DNA from: Flavobacterium cutihirudinis
GTDB taxonomy: Bacteria > Bacteroidota > Bacteroidia > Flavobacteriales > Flavobacteriaceae
Length of the DNA stretch: 64,000 nucleotides
Assembly (NCBI RefSeq): GCF_003385895.1
Contig: NZ_QRDQ01000009.1
Span: 372,001 to 436,000, forward strand
Direction of reading: 5' to 3'
How positions within the stretch are numbered: position 1 is the stretch's first letter; the number at the start of each line of letters is the position of its first letter. A program made the position numbers and the translations under genes. The notes under the pieces are model-generated. The model searched no databases. It was not told the DNA's origin and saw only the letters and a list, made by a program, of their open reading frames with translations. Below, in pieces: positions 7,546 to 15,474 of the stretch.

Positions 7546-9447
7546 ATGAAAGAATATAAAAATAGCATATCAATCAAAAGTCCTAAAACAGGGCTTTTGA
7601 TTACTGCAATTTTACTTGCACAATTTGGTTTTTCACAAACTAAACCAGAAGAATTCAAAGGCGTCATTGGCAAAACCTTAGCCGATTCCAAAGAATATTG
7701 GCCAGAACCTGTCACAGCTCCAAAAGGTGCTCCAAATGTGGTTTGGATTATTTTGGATGACGTAGGTTATGGAGCAACGAGTGCTTTTGGAGGTTTAATC
7801 GAAACTCCTGTTTTAGAAAGTCTTGCCAATAACGGTTTACGTTATACCAATTTTCATACAACTGCGATTTGTGCTCCTACCCGTTCGGCTTTATTGACTG
7901 GAAGTAATTCTCATAAAGTGCATGTTGGCGGATTTTCTCATACAATTATGTCTGCAGGATTTCCGGGTTGGGACGGAAGATTGCCTTCAAAAAACGGAAC
8001 TGTGGCCGAGATTTTACGTGATAAAGGATATAATACTTTTGGTGTTGGAAAATACGGAATTACGCCAGATGAAGAAGCGACTGATGCCGGACCATTCGAC
8101 CGCTGGCCGACTGGAAAAGGATTTGAACATTTCTTTGGATTCTTAGGTTCAGCGACAGATCAATATAAACCCGATTTAATCGAAGATCAAGCGCACGTTA
8201 CTCCTGATGGACGCCATTTGAGCGAGCAAATTACAGATAAAGCGATCAGTTATATTGCAAGACAGCAAAAAGCCGCGCCGGGAAAACCATTCTTTTTATA
8301 CTATTCTCCGGCCGCTGTTCATGCACCTCATCAGGTTGCCCAAAAATGGAGCGATCCATACAAAGGAAAATTTGATGATGGTTGGGACGCTTACCGCGAA
8401 AAAACCATTGCTAATCAGAAAAAATTAGGAGTTATTCCTTCAAATGCTGTTTTGCCAGAACGTAATCCGCTTATTGCAGATTGGAAAAAATTAACTCCGG
8501 ATCAAAAGAAAGTGTATTCCAAATTTATGGAAGTATACGCCGGATATCTTACGTACACGGATTATGAAATTGGAAGATTGGTTAATTATTTAAAAGAAAT
8601 CAATCAGCTGGAAAATACGGTTGTTTTTGTTTTAATTGGAGACAATGGAGCCAGCAAAGAAGGAACATTACAAGGCGCTGTCAACAGACAAACGTATGTT
8701 GTTGGCGAAACTGACGAAACGGTTTTTCAAAACAATTTAAAACGAATTGGCGAAATTGGAACACCTGAAACCTATACTAATTATCCTTTAGGTTGGGCAC
8801 AAGCAACAAATGTTCCTTTTAAAGATTGGAAACAAGATGCTAACTCTGAAGGTGGAACTCACAATCCGTTAATTGTTTATTATCCAAAAGGAATTAAAAC
8901 TCCGGGAATAAGAACGCAATACAGTCACGTAATTGATATTTTACCAACAACGCTGGATATTTTAGGTGTTAAAGCGCCAGAATCTATCAGAGAAATTAAG
9001 CAAGATACTATTCAGGGTTATTCTTTTTACAATTCGTTGAATGACGCAAAAGCAGTTTCAAATCATAAAATACAGCATTATTACATTTTTGGAGCCAGAG
9101 CAATTTATAGTGATGGATGGAAAGCCGCTGCAGCACATCATCCAAATTCAATTGAAGCTAAAGAAGCTTTGAGCGATCCGAAAAAAGCAGGTTTATTAAA
9201 AGCTGATTTTGACAAAGATGTTTGGGAATTGTACAACATCAACGAAGATTTTAATGAGCAGAAAGATTTGGCTAAAAAGTACCCTGAAAAGCTGGCTGAA
9301 TTAAAAAAACTATTTGATGAGCAAGCCAAGAAAAACAACTTGTATCCTTTAATAGACTGGTCGGATGTTTATTTGAGAAAGATTCATAAAACTCCAGCTA
9401 CAGAAGGAAAATCTGCTCAAGAACTATTGACCAAAGCAAATAAATAA
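7546..9447 (+). CDS. S1-type (formylglycine) arylsulfatase, first of a tandem pair
   Basis: A 633-residue sulfatase with a signal peptide ending near FGFSQ, so periplasmic or exported. The motif CAPTRSALLTG (Cys109) is the C-x-P-x-R signature in which Cys is converted to formylglycine. Metal-binding residues are visible as LDDVGYG (about 70-76) and IGDNGAS in the C-terminal half. It releases sulfate from organic sulfate esters. Length and motifs resemble the Pseudomonas arylsulfatase (PAS) branch of the S1 family. No formylglycine-generating or anaerobic maturase gene is in the window, so maturation must be encoded elsewhere. The next gene is a close paralogue 12 bases downstream. Confidence 0.92.
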   Translation: MKEYKNSISIKSPKTGLLITAILLAQFGFSQTKPEEFKGVIGKTLADSKEYWPEPVTAPKGAPNVVWIILDDVGYGATSAFGGLIETPVLESLANNGLRYTNFHTTAICAPTRSALLTGSNSHKVHVGGFSHTIMSAGFPGWDGRLPSKNGTVAEILRDKGYNTFGVGKYGITPDEEATDAGPFDRWPTGKGFEHFFGFLGSATDQYKPDLIEDQAHVTPDGRHLSEQITDKAISYIARQQKAAPGKPFFLYYSPAAVHAPHQVAQKWSDPYKGKFDDGWDAYREKTIANQKKLGVIPSNAVLPERNPLIADWKKLTPDQKKVYSKFMEVYAGYLTYTDYEIGRLVNYLKEINQLENTVVFVLIGDNGASKEGTLQGAVNRQTYVVGETDETVFQNNLKRIGEIGTPETYTNYPLGWAQATNVPFKDWKQDANSEGGTHNPLIVYYPKGIKTPGIRTQYSHVIDILPTTLDILGVKAPESIREIKQDTIQGYSFYNSLNDAKAVSNHKIQHYYIFGARAIYSDGWKAAAAHHPNSIEAKEALSDPKKAGLLKADFDKDVWELYNINEDFNEQKDLAKKYPEKLAELKKLFDEQAKKNNLYPLIDWSDVYLRKIHKTPATEGKSAQELLTKANK

Positions 9448-9459
9448 AAAATAAAAACT

Positions 9460-11391
9460 ATGAAAAATTTTAAATACAACAGTTTAATCAAAAGTCCTAA
9501 AAAAGGGCTTCTGATTACAGCGCTCCTAGTTGCACAATTAGGAAATGCACAAGATAAACCAGAGGAATTTAAAGGAGTTATTGGTAAAACTTTAGCCGAT
9601 TCTAAAGAATATTGGCCAGAGCCGGTAAAAGCTCCTAAAGGCGCACCAAACGTTATTTGGATTTTATTAGATGACGTAGGATTTGGAGCTTCAAGTGCTT
9701 TTGGAGGTTTAATCAGTACACCAACTTTTGATCAATTGGCAAATAATGGTTTGCGTTACACCAACTTTCATACAACAGCTATTTGCGCGCCAACTCGTGC
9801 GGCTTTATTGACTGGAAGAAATTCTGGAAAAGTTCACGTTAGTGGGTTTTCACACACGATTTTATCTGCTGGTTTCCCAGGTTGGGACGGAAGAATTCCT
9901 TCTGATAAAGGAACAATCGCAGAGATTTTACGTGAAAACGGATACAACACTTTTGCCGTTGGAAAATATGGTGTAACGCCAGATGAAGAGGCTACAGATG
10001 CTGGTCCGTTTGACAGATGGCCAACCGGAAAAGGTTTTGATCATTTCTACGGATTCTTAGGTTCTCAGACCGATCAGTACAACCCTGATTTAGTTGAAGA
10101 TCAAGTTCACGTTACACCAGACGGACGCCATTTGAGCGAATTGATTACAGATAAGGCAATCAGCTATATCCAAAAACAGCAAAAAGCAGCTCCGGGAAAA
10201 CCATTTTTCTTGTATTATGCACCGGGCGCAGCACACGCACCTCATCAAGTTGCTACAAAATGGAGCGATCCTTACAGAGGAAAATTTGACAAAGGCTGGG
10301 ATGCTTACCGCGAAGAAGTCATTGCGAACCAAAAGAAATTGGGTGTAATTCCGGCTAATGCAGTTTTACCAGAACGCAATCCGTTAATTACAGATTGGAA
10401 AAAACTTTCTCCAGATCAGAAAAAAGTATATGCAAGATTCATGGAAGTTTACGCTGGATTCTTGACGTATACTGATTATGAAGTAGGAAGAGTGGTGAAT
10501 TATTTGAAAGAAAGCGGTCAACTTGACAACACTGTAATTTTCGTAGCAATTGGCGATAATGGAGCAAGTAAAGAAGGAACTTCTGAAGGAACAATCAACC
10601 AAAGTTTGTTTTCTCAAGGCGTATCTGACGAAGAAAATTTAAAGACCAACTTAGCGAATATCGACGAAATTGGAACTGCAAAAGGTCTAAATACAAATTA
10701 TCCTTTAGGATGGGCTCAAGCGACAAATGTCCCATTCAAAAACTGGAAACAAGATGCGCAATCTGAAGGCGGAACGCATAATCCGCTGATTGTTTTTTAT
10801 CCTAACGGAATTAAAGACAAAGGCGGTATCAGAAATCAATACAGCCACGTTATAGATTTGCTTCCAACTACATTGGATATTACCGGAATTAAAGCACCGG
10901 AATATATTAAAGGTATTAAACAGGACAAAATTCAAGGTTCTTCTTTATATGCTTCTTTGGATAACGCTAAAGCGGAGTCATTACACAAAGTCCAATACTA
11001 TTACATTTTTGGAAACAGAGCAATCTACAAAGACGGTTGGAAAGCCGGAGCAGCGCATGCAAATCCGTTTACTTCACTAAAAACTGCCGGTAATCAGACA
11101 CCTGCACCAAGCAATTTTGATACTGACGTTTGGGAATTATACAACTTAAACGAAGATTTTAACGAACGAAATAATTTAGCTGCAAAATATCCTGAAAAAT
11201 TAGCCGAGCTAAAAAAACTGTTTGATGAACAAGCTAAAGAAAACAACGTTTATCCGTTAATTGACTGGAACGATGTTATAACCAGAAAAATACATAATAC
11301 AACTGCTGATAAAGGTAAAAGTCTTCAGGACTTAATCAAGCAAGTGACTAAACCGGGAGAAGGTACAACCACTGCTGGAGGTAGCCATTAA
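9460..11391 (+). CDS. S1-type (formylglycine) arylsulfatase, second of a tandem pair
   Basis: A 643-residue close paralogue of the preceding gene, from the shared start (IKSPKKGLLITALLVAQLG) through CAPTRAALLTG (Cys109 again) to the C-terminal LFDEQAKENNVYPLIDW. It has a signal peptide and the same metal-binding motifs (LDDVGFG, IGDNGAS). The C-terminus adds a short Gly/Thr-rich tail. The pair comes from tandem duplication followed by divergence, mostly in segments outside the active site, so the two may split sulfate-ester substrates. It sits in the same operon and is expected to be exported. Confidence 0.92.
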   Translation: MKNFKYNSLIKSPKKGLLITALLVAQLGNAQDKPEEFKGVIGKTLADSKEYWPEPVKAPKGAPNVIWILLDDVGFGASSAFGGLISTPTFDQLANNGLRYTNFHTTAICAPTRAALLTGRNSGKVHVSGFSHTILSAGFPGWDGRIPSDKGTIAEILRENGYNTFAVGKYGVTPDEEATDAGPFDRWPTGKGFDHFYGFLGSQTDQYNPDLVEDQVHVTPDGRHLSELITDKAISYIQKQQKAAPGKPFFLYYAPGAAHAPHQVATKWSDPYRGKFDKGWDAYREEVIANQKKLGVIPANAVLPERNPLITDWKKLSPDQKKVYARFMEVYAGFLTYTDYEVGRVVNYLKESGQLDNTVIFVAIGDNGASKEGTSEGTINQSLFSQGVSDEENLKTNLANIDEIGTAKGLNTNYPLGWAQATNVPFKNWKQDAQSEGGTHNPLIVFYPNGIKDKGGIRNQYSHVIDLLPTTLDITGIKAPEYIKGIKQDKIQGSSLYASLDNAKAESLHKVQYYYIFGNRAIYKDGWKAGAAHANPFTSLKTAGNQTPAPSNFDTDVWELYNLNEDFNERNNLAAKYPEKLAELKKLFDEQAKENNVYPLIDWNDVITRKIHNTTADKGKSLQDLIKQVTKPGEGTTTAGGSH

Positions 11392-11405
11392 GATAATGAT
11401 TTTCA

Positions 11406-11438
11406 AAACCTACAAGGTTTCTAAAACCTTGTAGGTTT
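11406..11438. repeat. Palindromic repeat, CCTACAAGG family
   Basis: Perfect 15-bp arms (11406-11420 and 11424-11438) built around CCTACAAGG, with a 3-base loop. Two more members of the family occur at 15373-15462. It could slow RNA polymerase after the sulfatase pair, but no T-run follows. Confidence 0.75.
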
Positions 11439-11611
11439 CATTAATAAGAAATAGAAATACATTTTGATTTAGAATTCACTAAAATCACAATAAATAACAA
11501 AAAAAGAACAATTTAAACACTACTAATTCTATAGAATTAAAAGTTTTTAATTTAAATTTACACTTTATAACTTTTTGATTTTCAACAATACACAATAAAA
11601 AATAAGAAATC

Positions 11612-11731
11612 ATGAAACGAGTAGATTACGAAATTATAGGAAAAAAAATCATCGTGGGCGCGATTGTTTTTTTAGTTCCGCTAGTGATATTGGCGGGAGG
11701 TTTAGCATTAATTAATCAATTTTTAAAATAA
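11612..11731 (+). CDS. Small membrane protein, 39 residues
   Basis: ATG at 11612 opens a 39-residue frame: charged start (MKRVDYEIIGKK), one hydrophobic helix (IIVGAIVFLVPLVILAGG), and the end LALINQFLK. It is followed after 6 bases by the hydroxylase-like gene. Both start codons sit in the same context, AATAAGAAATCATG, which suggests matched translation. The composition, position and shared start context support a real single-span inner-membrane microprotein, perhaps a partner of the membrane-bound hydroxylase. I do not recognise a family. An AT-rich gap of about 200 bases separates it from the sulfatases, so it may have its own promoter. Confidence 0.65.
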   Translation: MKRVDYEIIGKKIIVGAIVFLVPLVILAGGLALINQFLK

Positions 11732-11737
11732 GAAATC

Positions 11738-12796
11738 ATGGCAATAGTACAAAGAGAAAAACTGACAAGGGACTTACTTATAAGCCTTTTTATTTATTCT
11801 TTGCCTGTAGTGGCAATTTTCCTTTATTTCAAATTAAGCAATAATTTGGTAAGCGAATCACACATTTCATTACCCGCTTTTTTAGAATTTTCAAAACCTG
11901 CTTTTGAACATATAAGAACTTGGGGGTTAACCGTTTTTATGCTAGTTTTAGGCGTAATCGAATTTACTGCAGGTTTATACGATGACGAATGGACTGGACA
12001 AGAACGCAAAGTTGATATTATTTGTTTCTTGGCGCCAAAATTGCTTTTGCCTCCAGTAATTGCTTTTTTCAGCTTGACTGCTTTACCTTATTTGATCCCG
12101 AATTTGGCAAATTCACTTTCTTGGGTTCCTTTCTGGGGCGGATTTTTCCTAATCGCAATTGCCGATGATTTGACACAATATTGGTACCACAGATTGCACC
12201 ATCAAGTTCCGTTTTTATGGCGTTTTCACAGAACACATCATTCGGCTCCATACATGGGAATGGCGATGGCTTCAAGACAAAACTTTATTTATACGGTTTT
12301 CTTTTCTCAAATTTATTTGACTGCAACGCTAACTTATTTAGGTTTAGGATTACCGGCTTTATTTGTTTTGGTTATCAAAAGTTTCATCACATTGGGCGCG
12401 CATTCAAGTATTGCTTGGGACAAACCATTTTACAAATACAGAGTTTTACACCCAATTGCTTGGGTTTTAGAAAGATTGATTTCTACTCCTGCAACGCATC
12501 ACGCGCATCACGCAGATACGAGCGGAGACGGAGTTGGGCACTTCAAAGGAAACTTTGGAAACATGTTTTTCATTTGGGATGTCATTTTCGGAACGGGATT
12601 AATCACTCGTAAATTCCCAGAATCATACGGAACAAAATCATACAAACAAGAAGAATGGTACGCACAGTTTTTATGGCCAATTTTCAAATCTAAAAAAGAA
12701 GGAAGTCCACTTGCGGATGGAGTTTTGTCACTTCCGTTAAAAGCAAAAACAGTTGTTGCCGAAGAAACTCCTACTCCAGTATTAGAGCAAGTTTAA
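11738..12796 (+). CDS. Fatty acid hydroxylase / sterol desaturase superfamily membrane protein
   Basis: A 352-residue integral-membrane protein with the histidine clusters that bind the di-iron centre of this superfamily: HRLHH (151-155), HRTHH (164-168) and THHAHH near 255. Several hydrophobic helices surround them (about 15-32, 62-80, 95-122, 185-215). Family members hydroxylate or desaturate fatty acyl chains or sterols, or cleave ether lipids, using O2. The substrate cannot be read here. Its place among sulfatases suggests work on a lipid- or alkyl-type sulfate ester, for example freeing or oxidising the alkyl chain; that is inference. Confidence 0.85.
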   Translation: MAIVQREKLTRDLLISLFIYSLPVVAIFLYFKLSNNLVSESHISLPAFLEFSKPAFEHIRTWGLTVFMLVLGVIEFTAGLYDDEWTGQERKVDIICFLAPKLLLPPVIAFFSLTALPYLIPNLANSLSWVPFWGGFFLIAIADDLTQYWYHRLHHQVPFLWRFHRTHHSAPYMGMAMASRQNFIYTVFFSQIYLTATLTYLGLGLPALFVLVIKSFITLGAHSSIAWDKPFYKYRVLHPIAWVLERLISTPATHHAHHADTSGDGVGHFKGNFGNMFFIWDVIFGTGLITRKFPESYGTKSYKQEEWYAQFLWPIFKSKKEGSPLADGVLSLPLKAKTVVAEETPTPVLEQV

Positions 12797-12807
12797 TCTT
12801 AAAGAAG

Positions 12808-13524
12808 ATGAAAAACACCAGTTTAAAAAATAGTTTAACAGCGATTGCATTTTTCATTGCAATTGCTGTTTTTTCGCAAAACAAGAGCCAAAATACATTG
12901 CCATTAGATGTTTTTTACAGCAAAATTCAAGCGGAGAAAAATCCGCAGATTATTGATGCTCGAGGTCCTGAAGAATTTGCATTAAACCATCTTCTAGGCG
13001 CAGTAAATTTTAATCTGGAATCGAAAGATTATGCTGAAAAAATAGCTAAATTAGACAAAAACAGACCTGTTTTTACGTATTCAATTGGAGCCGGAAGAAG
13101 TGTTTGGCTGGCAGAAGATTTGCTAAAAAAAGGTTTCAAAGAAGCATATAGTTTAGAAGGCGGAATCGCGAACTGGATTGGAAACGGGAAACCATTTTTT
13201 GCTAATTCAAAAAGCAAATTGACTTTAGCCGAATACAACAAAATCATTTCTGATAATAAAACCGTTTTGGTTGATATTGGTTCTGTTTACTGCGGTGCCT
13301 GCAAAAAAGTAAAACCAGTTCTTGAAACGATAAAAGCACAATACGGAAGCAATCTGAAAATAGTTGAAATCGATCTGGAAGACAACACGCAAGTCATCGC
13401 CGATTTGAAAACAATAAAAGTTTTCCCAACTTTAATTTTATATCAAAATGGAAAAATCATTCTTAAAAAAGAAGGTTTTGAAAATTTGAAAAATGAGATT
13501 GATGTGGCGTTGGCTTCTAAATGA
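12808..13524 (+). CDS. Exported rhodanese-like/thioredoxin fusion with a Ser in place of the rhodanese Cys
   Basis: A 238-residue protein with a signal peptide (cut near AVFSQ), so periplasmic. Domain 1 (about 32-130) is rhodanese-like: IIDARGPEEF and YSIGAGRSVWLAEDL, then YSLEGGIANW. The active-site loop normally begins with Cys (YCxxGxRS); here the codon is TCA, Ser92, so sulfur transfer by that residue is not expected. Domain 2 (about 135-238) is thioredoxin-like with CGAC (Cys162, Cys165) instead of CGPC and FPTLILYQNGK with the cis-Pro. It follows the hydroxylase gene by 11 bases. A periplasmic disulfide reductase with a binding-only rhodanese domain fits best. Confidence 0.85.
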   Translation: MKNTSLKNSLTAIAFFIAIAVFSQNKSQNTLPLDVFYSKIQAEKNPQIIDARGPEEFALNHLLGAVNFNLESKDYAEKIAKLDKNRPVFTYSIGAGRSVWLAEDLLKKGFKEAYSLEGGIANWIGNGKPFFANSKSKLTLAEYNKIISDNKTVLVDIGSVYCGACKKVKPVLETIKAQYGSNLKIVEIDLEDNTQVIADLKTIKVFPTLILYQNGKIILKKEGFENLKNEIDVALASK

Positions 13525-13560
13525 TAATTTAATTTTCAAAAGAAGGTTTAACCGCATTTT

Positions 13561-13660
13561 TGTCATTTCGAGGAACGAGAAATCACACACGAAACTCTAT
13601 ACAGATAGTCGCCATTCTTTGTCGAATTACTAGTGTGATTTCTCGTTCCTCGAAATGACA
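13561..13660. repeat. Long perfect inverted repeat (28-bp arms)
   Basis: TGTCATTTCGAGGAACGAGA and the following 8 bases (13561-13588) return as an exact reverse complement at 13633-13660, with 44 bases between. No gene or transposase is linked. It looks like a non-coding palindromic element of the kind scattered in flavobacterial genomes; as RNA it would form a long stable hairpin between the rhodanese-thioredoxin and third sulfatase genes. Confidence 0.85.
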
Positions 13661-13684
13661 AATAATACGTGCACAAAATGAGAA

Positions 13685-13704
13685 AGACGCACTGCTGTGC
13701 GTCT
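13685..13704. repeat. Short palindromic repeat, AGACGCAC family, copy 1
   Basis: AGACGCAC-TGCT-GTGCGTCT followed by CTACAA. Two more copies are at 43594-43613 and 45845-45864, the last with one arm mismatch. All three lie between genes. Confidence 0.8.
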
Positions 13705-13743
13705 CTACAATAAAACCTTTGTCTAAAACCAACTTACCAAAAC

Positions 13744-15360
13744 ATGGCAACTTATAAAAAAATAACCAAGATTATTATACCCATTTTAATTGTACTTTTC
13801 CTTTTAGCAGTATTTCTTTTCTGGCCAATAAACACAGACGGAACTCTAATAAAGCCAAATGAAAAACTAGCCGAAGGTAAAGCTGCATTTTTAGCACAAA
13901 AAGATACCTCAACTTCTCAAAAAAAGCCAAATATCATTATTCTCCTTGCTGATGATTTAGGGAAATATGATATTTCTCTTTACGGAGGAAAAGATGTTCC
14001 AACGCCTCAGATTGATTCTTTGGCAGCTTCGGGAGTAACTTTTACAGATGGTTACGTATCGGCTTCGATTTGTTCGCCATCGCGCGCGGGGTTGCTTACA
14101 GGACGTTATCAAGAACGTTTTGGACATGAATATCAACCGGGTGATCGTTATCCAAAAAACAATTTAGAATATTACGCTTTCAAATATTTAATCAACACCA
14201 ATAATTGGCGATTAAATAATAAAATTAATTATCCAAATGAAGCATCTATAGCTACACAAGGTTTGCCACAATCTGAAATTACTTTTGCCGATTTAGCCAA
14301 AAAGCAAGGTTACAGCACCGTAATTATCGGGAAATGGCATTTGGGCCACAACAAAGGATTTTTTCCTTTAGACCGAGGTTTCGATTATCATTACGGATTT
14401 TATCAGGCCTTTTCGCTTTACACGCCCGAAGATGATAATCCAGATATTATCAATCATCATCATAAAGATTTTACTGATAAAATGATTTGGGGAAATGGTC
14501 GTGTCGGAATTGGGCAAATTCGCCGCGACACTACCATTATTCATGATAAAGCCTATTTAACGGAAACCTTTGCTGGTGAAGCAGAAGCTTTTATCGACAA
14601 AAATAAAAACAAACCTTTTTTGCTTTATGTTCCGTTTAATGCTCCACATACGCCGTTTCAAGTTCGTAAAAAATATTACGATCGTTTTCCGAATGTAAAA
14701 GACGAAAACAAACGTGTATATTATGCAATGATCAGCGCTCTTGATGATGCAATTGGAAGAATCCGAGCTAAAGTCAAAAAAGAAGGTTTAGAAGAAAATA
14801 CCTTAATCATTTTTGCCAGCGATAACGGTGGTGCCGATTATACTTTTGCAACGACAAATGCGCCATTAAAAGGAGGTAAATTTTCGCATTTTGAAGGCGG
14901 AATAAATGTTCCGTTTGCACTTTCGTGGAAGGGAAAAATAAAACCGCACACTGTTTATAAAACTCCTGTAAGTTCTCTTGATATTTTCAGTACGATTGCT
15001 TCTGTCACGGGTTCTGGTTTGCCTAAAGATCGAGTTTATGATGGCGTTGATTTGATTGATGTGGTCAATAACAATAAAGAAGCGCATAAAGATTTGTACT
15101 GGCGTTCTGGCGATGCAAAAGCCATCAGAAGTGGAAATTGGAAATTAATCATAAGCGGCAAAACACATGAAACCTGGCTTTATGATTTATCAAAAGACAA
15201 ATCGGAAACTACGGATCTTGCTTCAAAAAATCCAGAAAAAGTAAAAGAACTGCAAACTTCTTTACAAAATTGGGAAAAAGGATTAATTAAACCGCTTTGG
15301 CCTAATTTGACTTACTATGAATTCGATTTTGGAAAGCAAAAATACTTTGTGGATTTGTAA
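13744..15360 (+). CDS. S1-type sulfatase, membrane-anchored
   Basis: A 538-residue sulfatase. Residues 9-28 (KIIIPILIVLFLLAVFLFWP without a cleavage site) form a signal anchor, so the enzyme is probably tethered to the inner membrane facing the periplasm. The motif CSPSRAGLLTG has Cys110 for formylglycine. Metal ligands appear as LLADDLG and FASDNGG, and GKWHLGH carries the conserved Lys and His. It is distant from the tandem pair at 7546-11391 and closer in outline to glycan or choline-type S1 sulfatases; the substrate is not deduced. A repeat-filled gap separates it from the upstream genes, and the YeiH gene follows. Confidence 0.9.
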   Translation: MATYKKITKIIIPILIVLFLLAVFLFWPINTDGTLIKPNEKLAEGKAAFLAQKDTSTSQKKPNIIILLADDLGKYDISLYGGKDVPTPQIDSLAASGVTFTDGYVSASICSPSRAGLLTGRYQERFGHEYQPGDRYPKNNLEYYAFKYLINTNNWRLNNKINYPNEASIATQGLPQSEITFADLAKKQGYSTVIIGKWHLGHNKGFFPLDRGFDYHYGFYQAFSLYTPEDDNPDIINHHHKDFTDKMIWGNGRVGIGQIRRDTTIIHDKAYLTETFAGEAEAFIDKNKNKPFLLYVPFNAPHTPFQVRKKYYDRFPNVKDENKRVYYAMISALDDAIGRIRAKVKKEGLEENTLIIFASDNGGADYTFATTNAPLKGGKFSHFEGGINVPFALSWKGKIKPHTVYKTPVSSLDIFSTIASVTGSGLPKDRVYDGVDLIDVVNNNKEAHKDLYWRSGDAKAIRSGNWKLIISGKTHETWLYDLSKDKSETTDLASKNPEKVKELQTSLQNWEKGLIKPLWPNLTYYEFDFGKQKYFVDL

Positions 15361-15372
15361 TAGTAATCCAAG

Positions 15373-15462
15373 TCCTGCAAGGTTTTCAAAACCTTGTAGG
15401 TCTTTTACATTTATACTTTTTTAAATAATTAATACCTACAAGGTTTTGAAAACCTTGCAGGA
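15373..15462. repeat. Two CCTACAAGG palindromes arranged as a 29-bp inverted repeat
   Basis: Each unit (15374-15400, 15435-15461) is itself a near-palindrome of the CCTACAAGG/CCTTGTAGG type, and the two are exact reverse complements of each other, extended to 29 bp (15373-15401 and 15434-15462). The transcript could fold as two small hairpins or as one large one. The right end stops 12 bases before the YeiH start codon, so folding could affect its translation. Confidence 0.8.
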
Positions 15463-15474
15463 AATCAAAAACAA

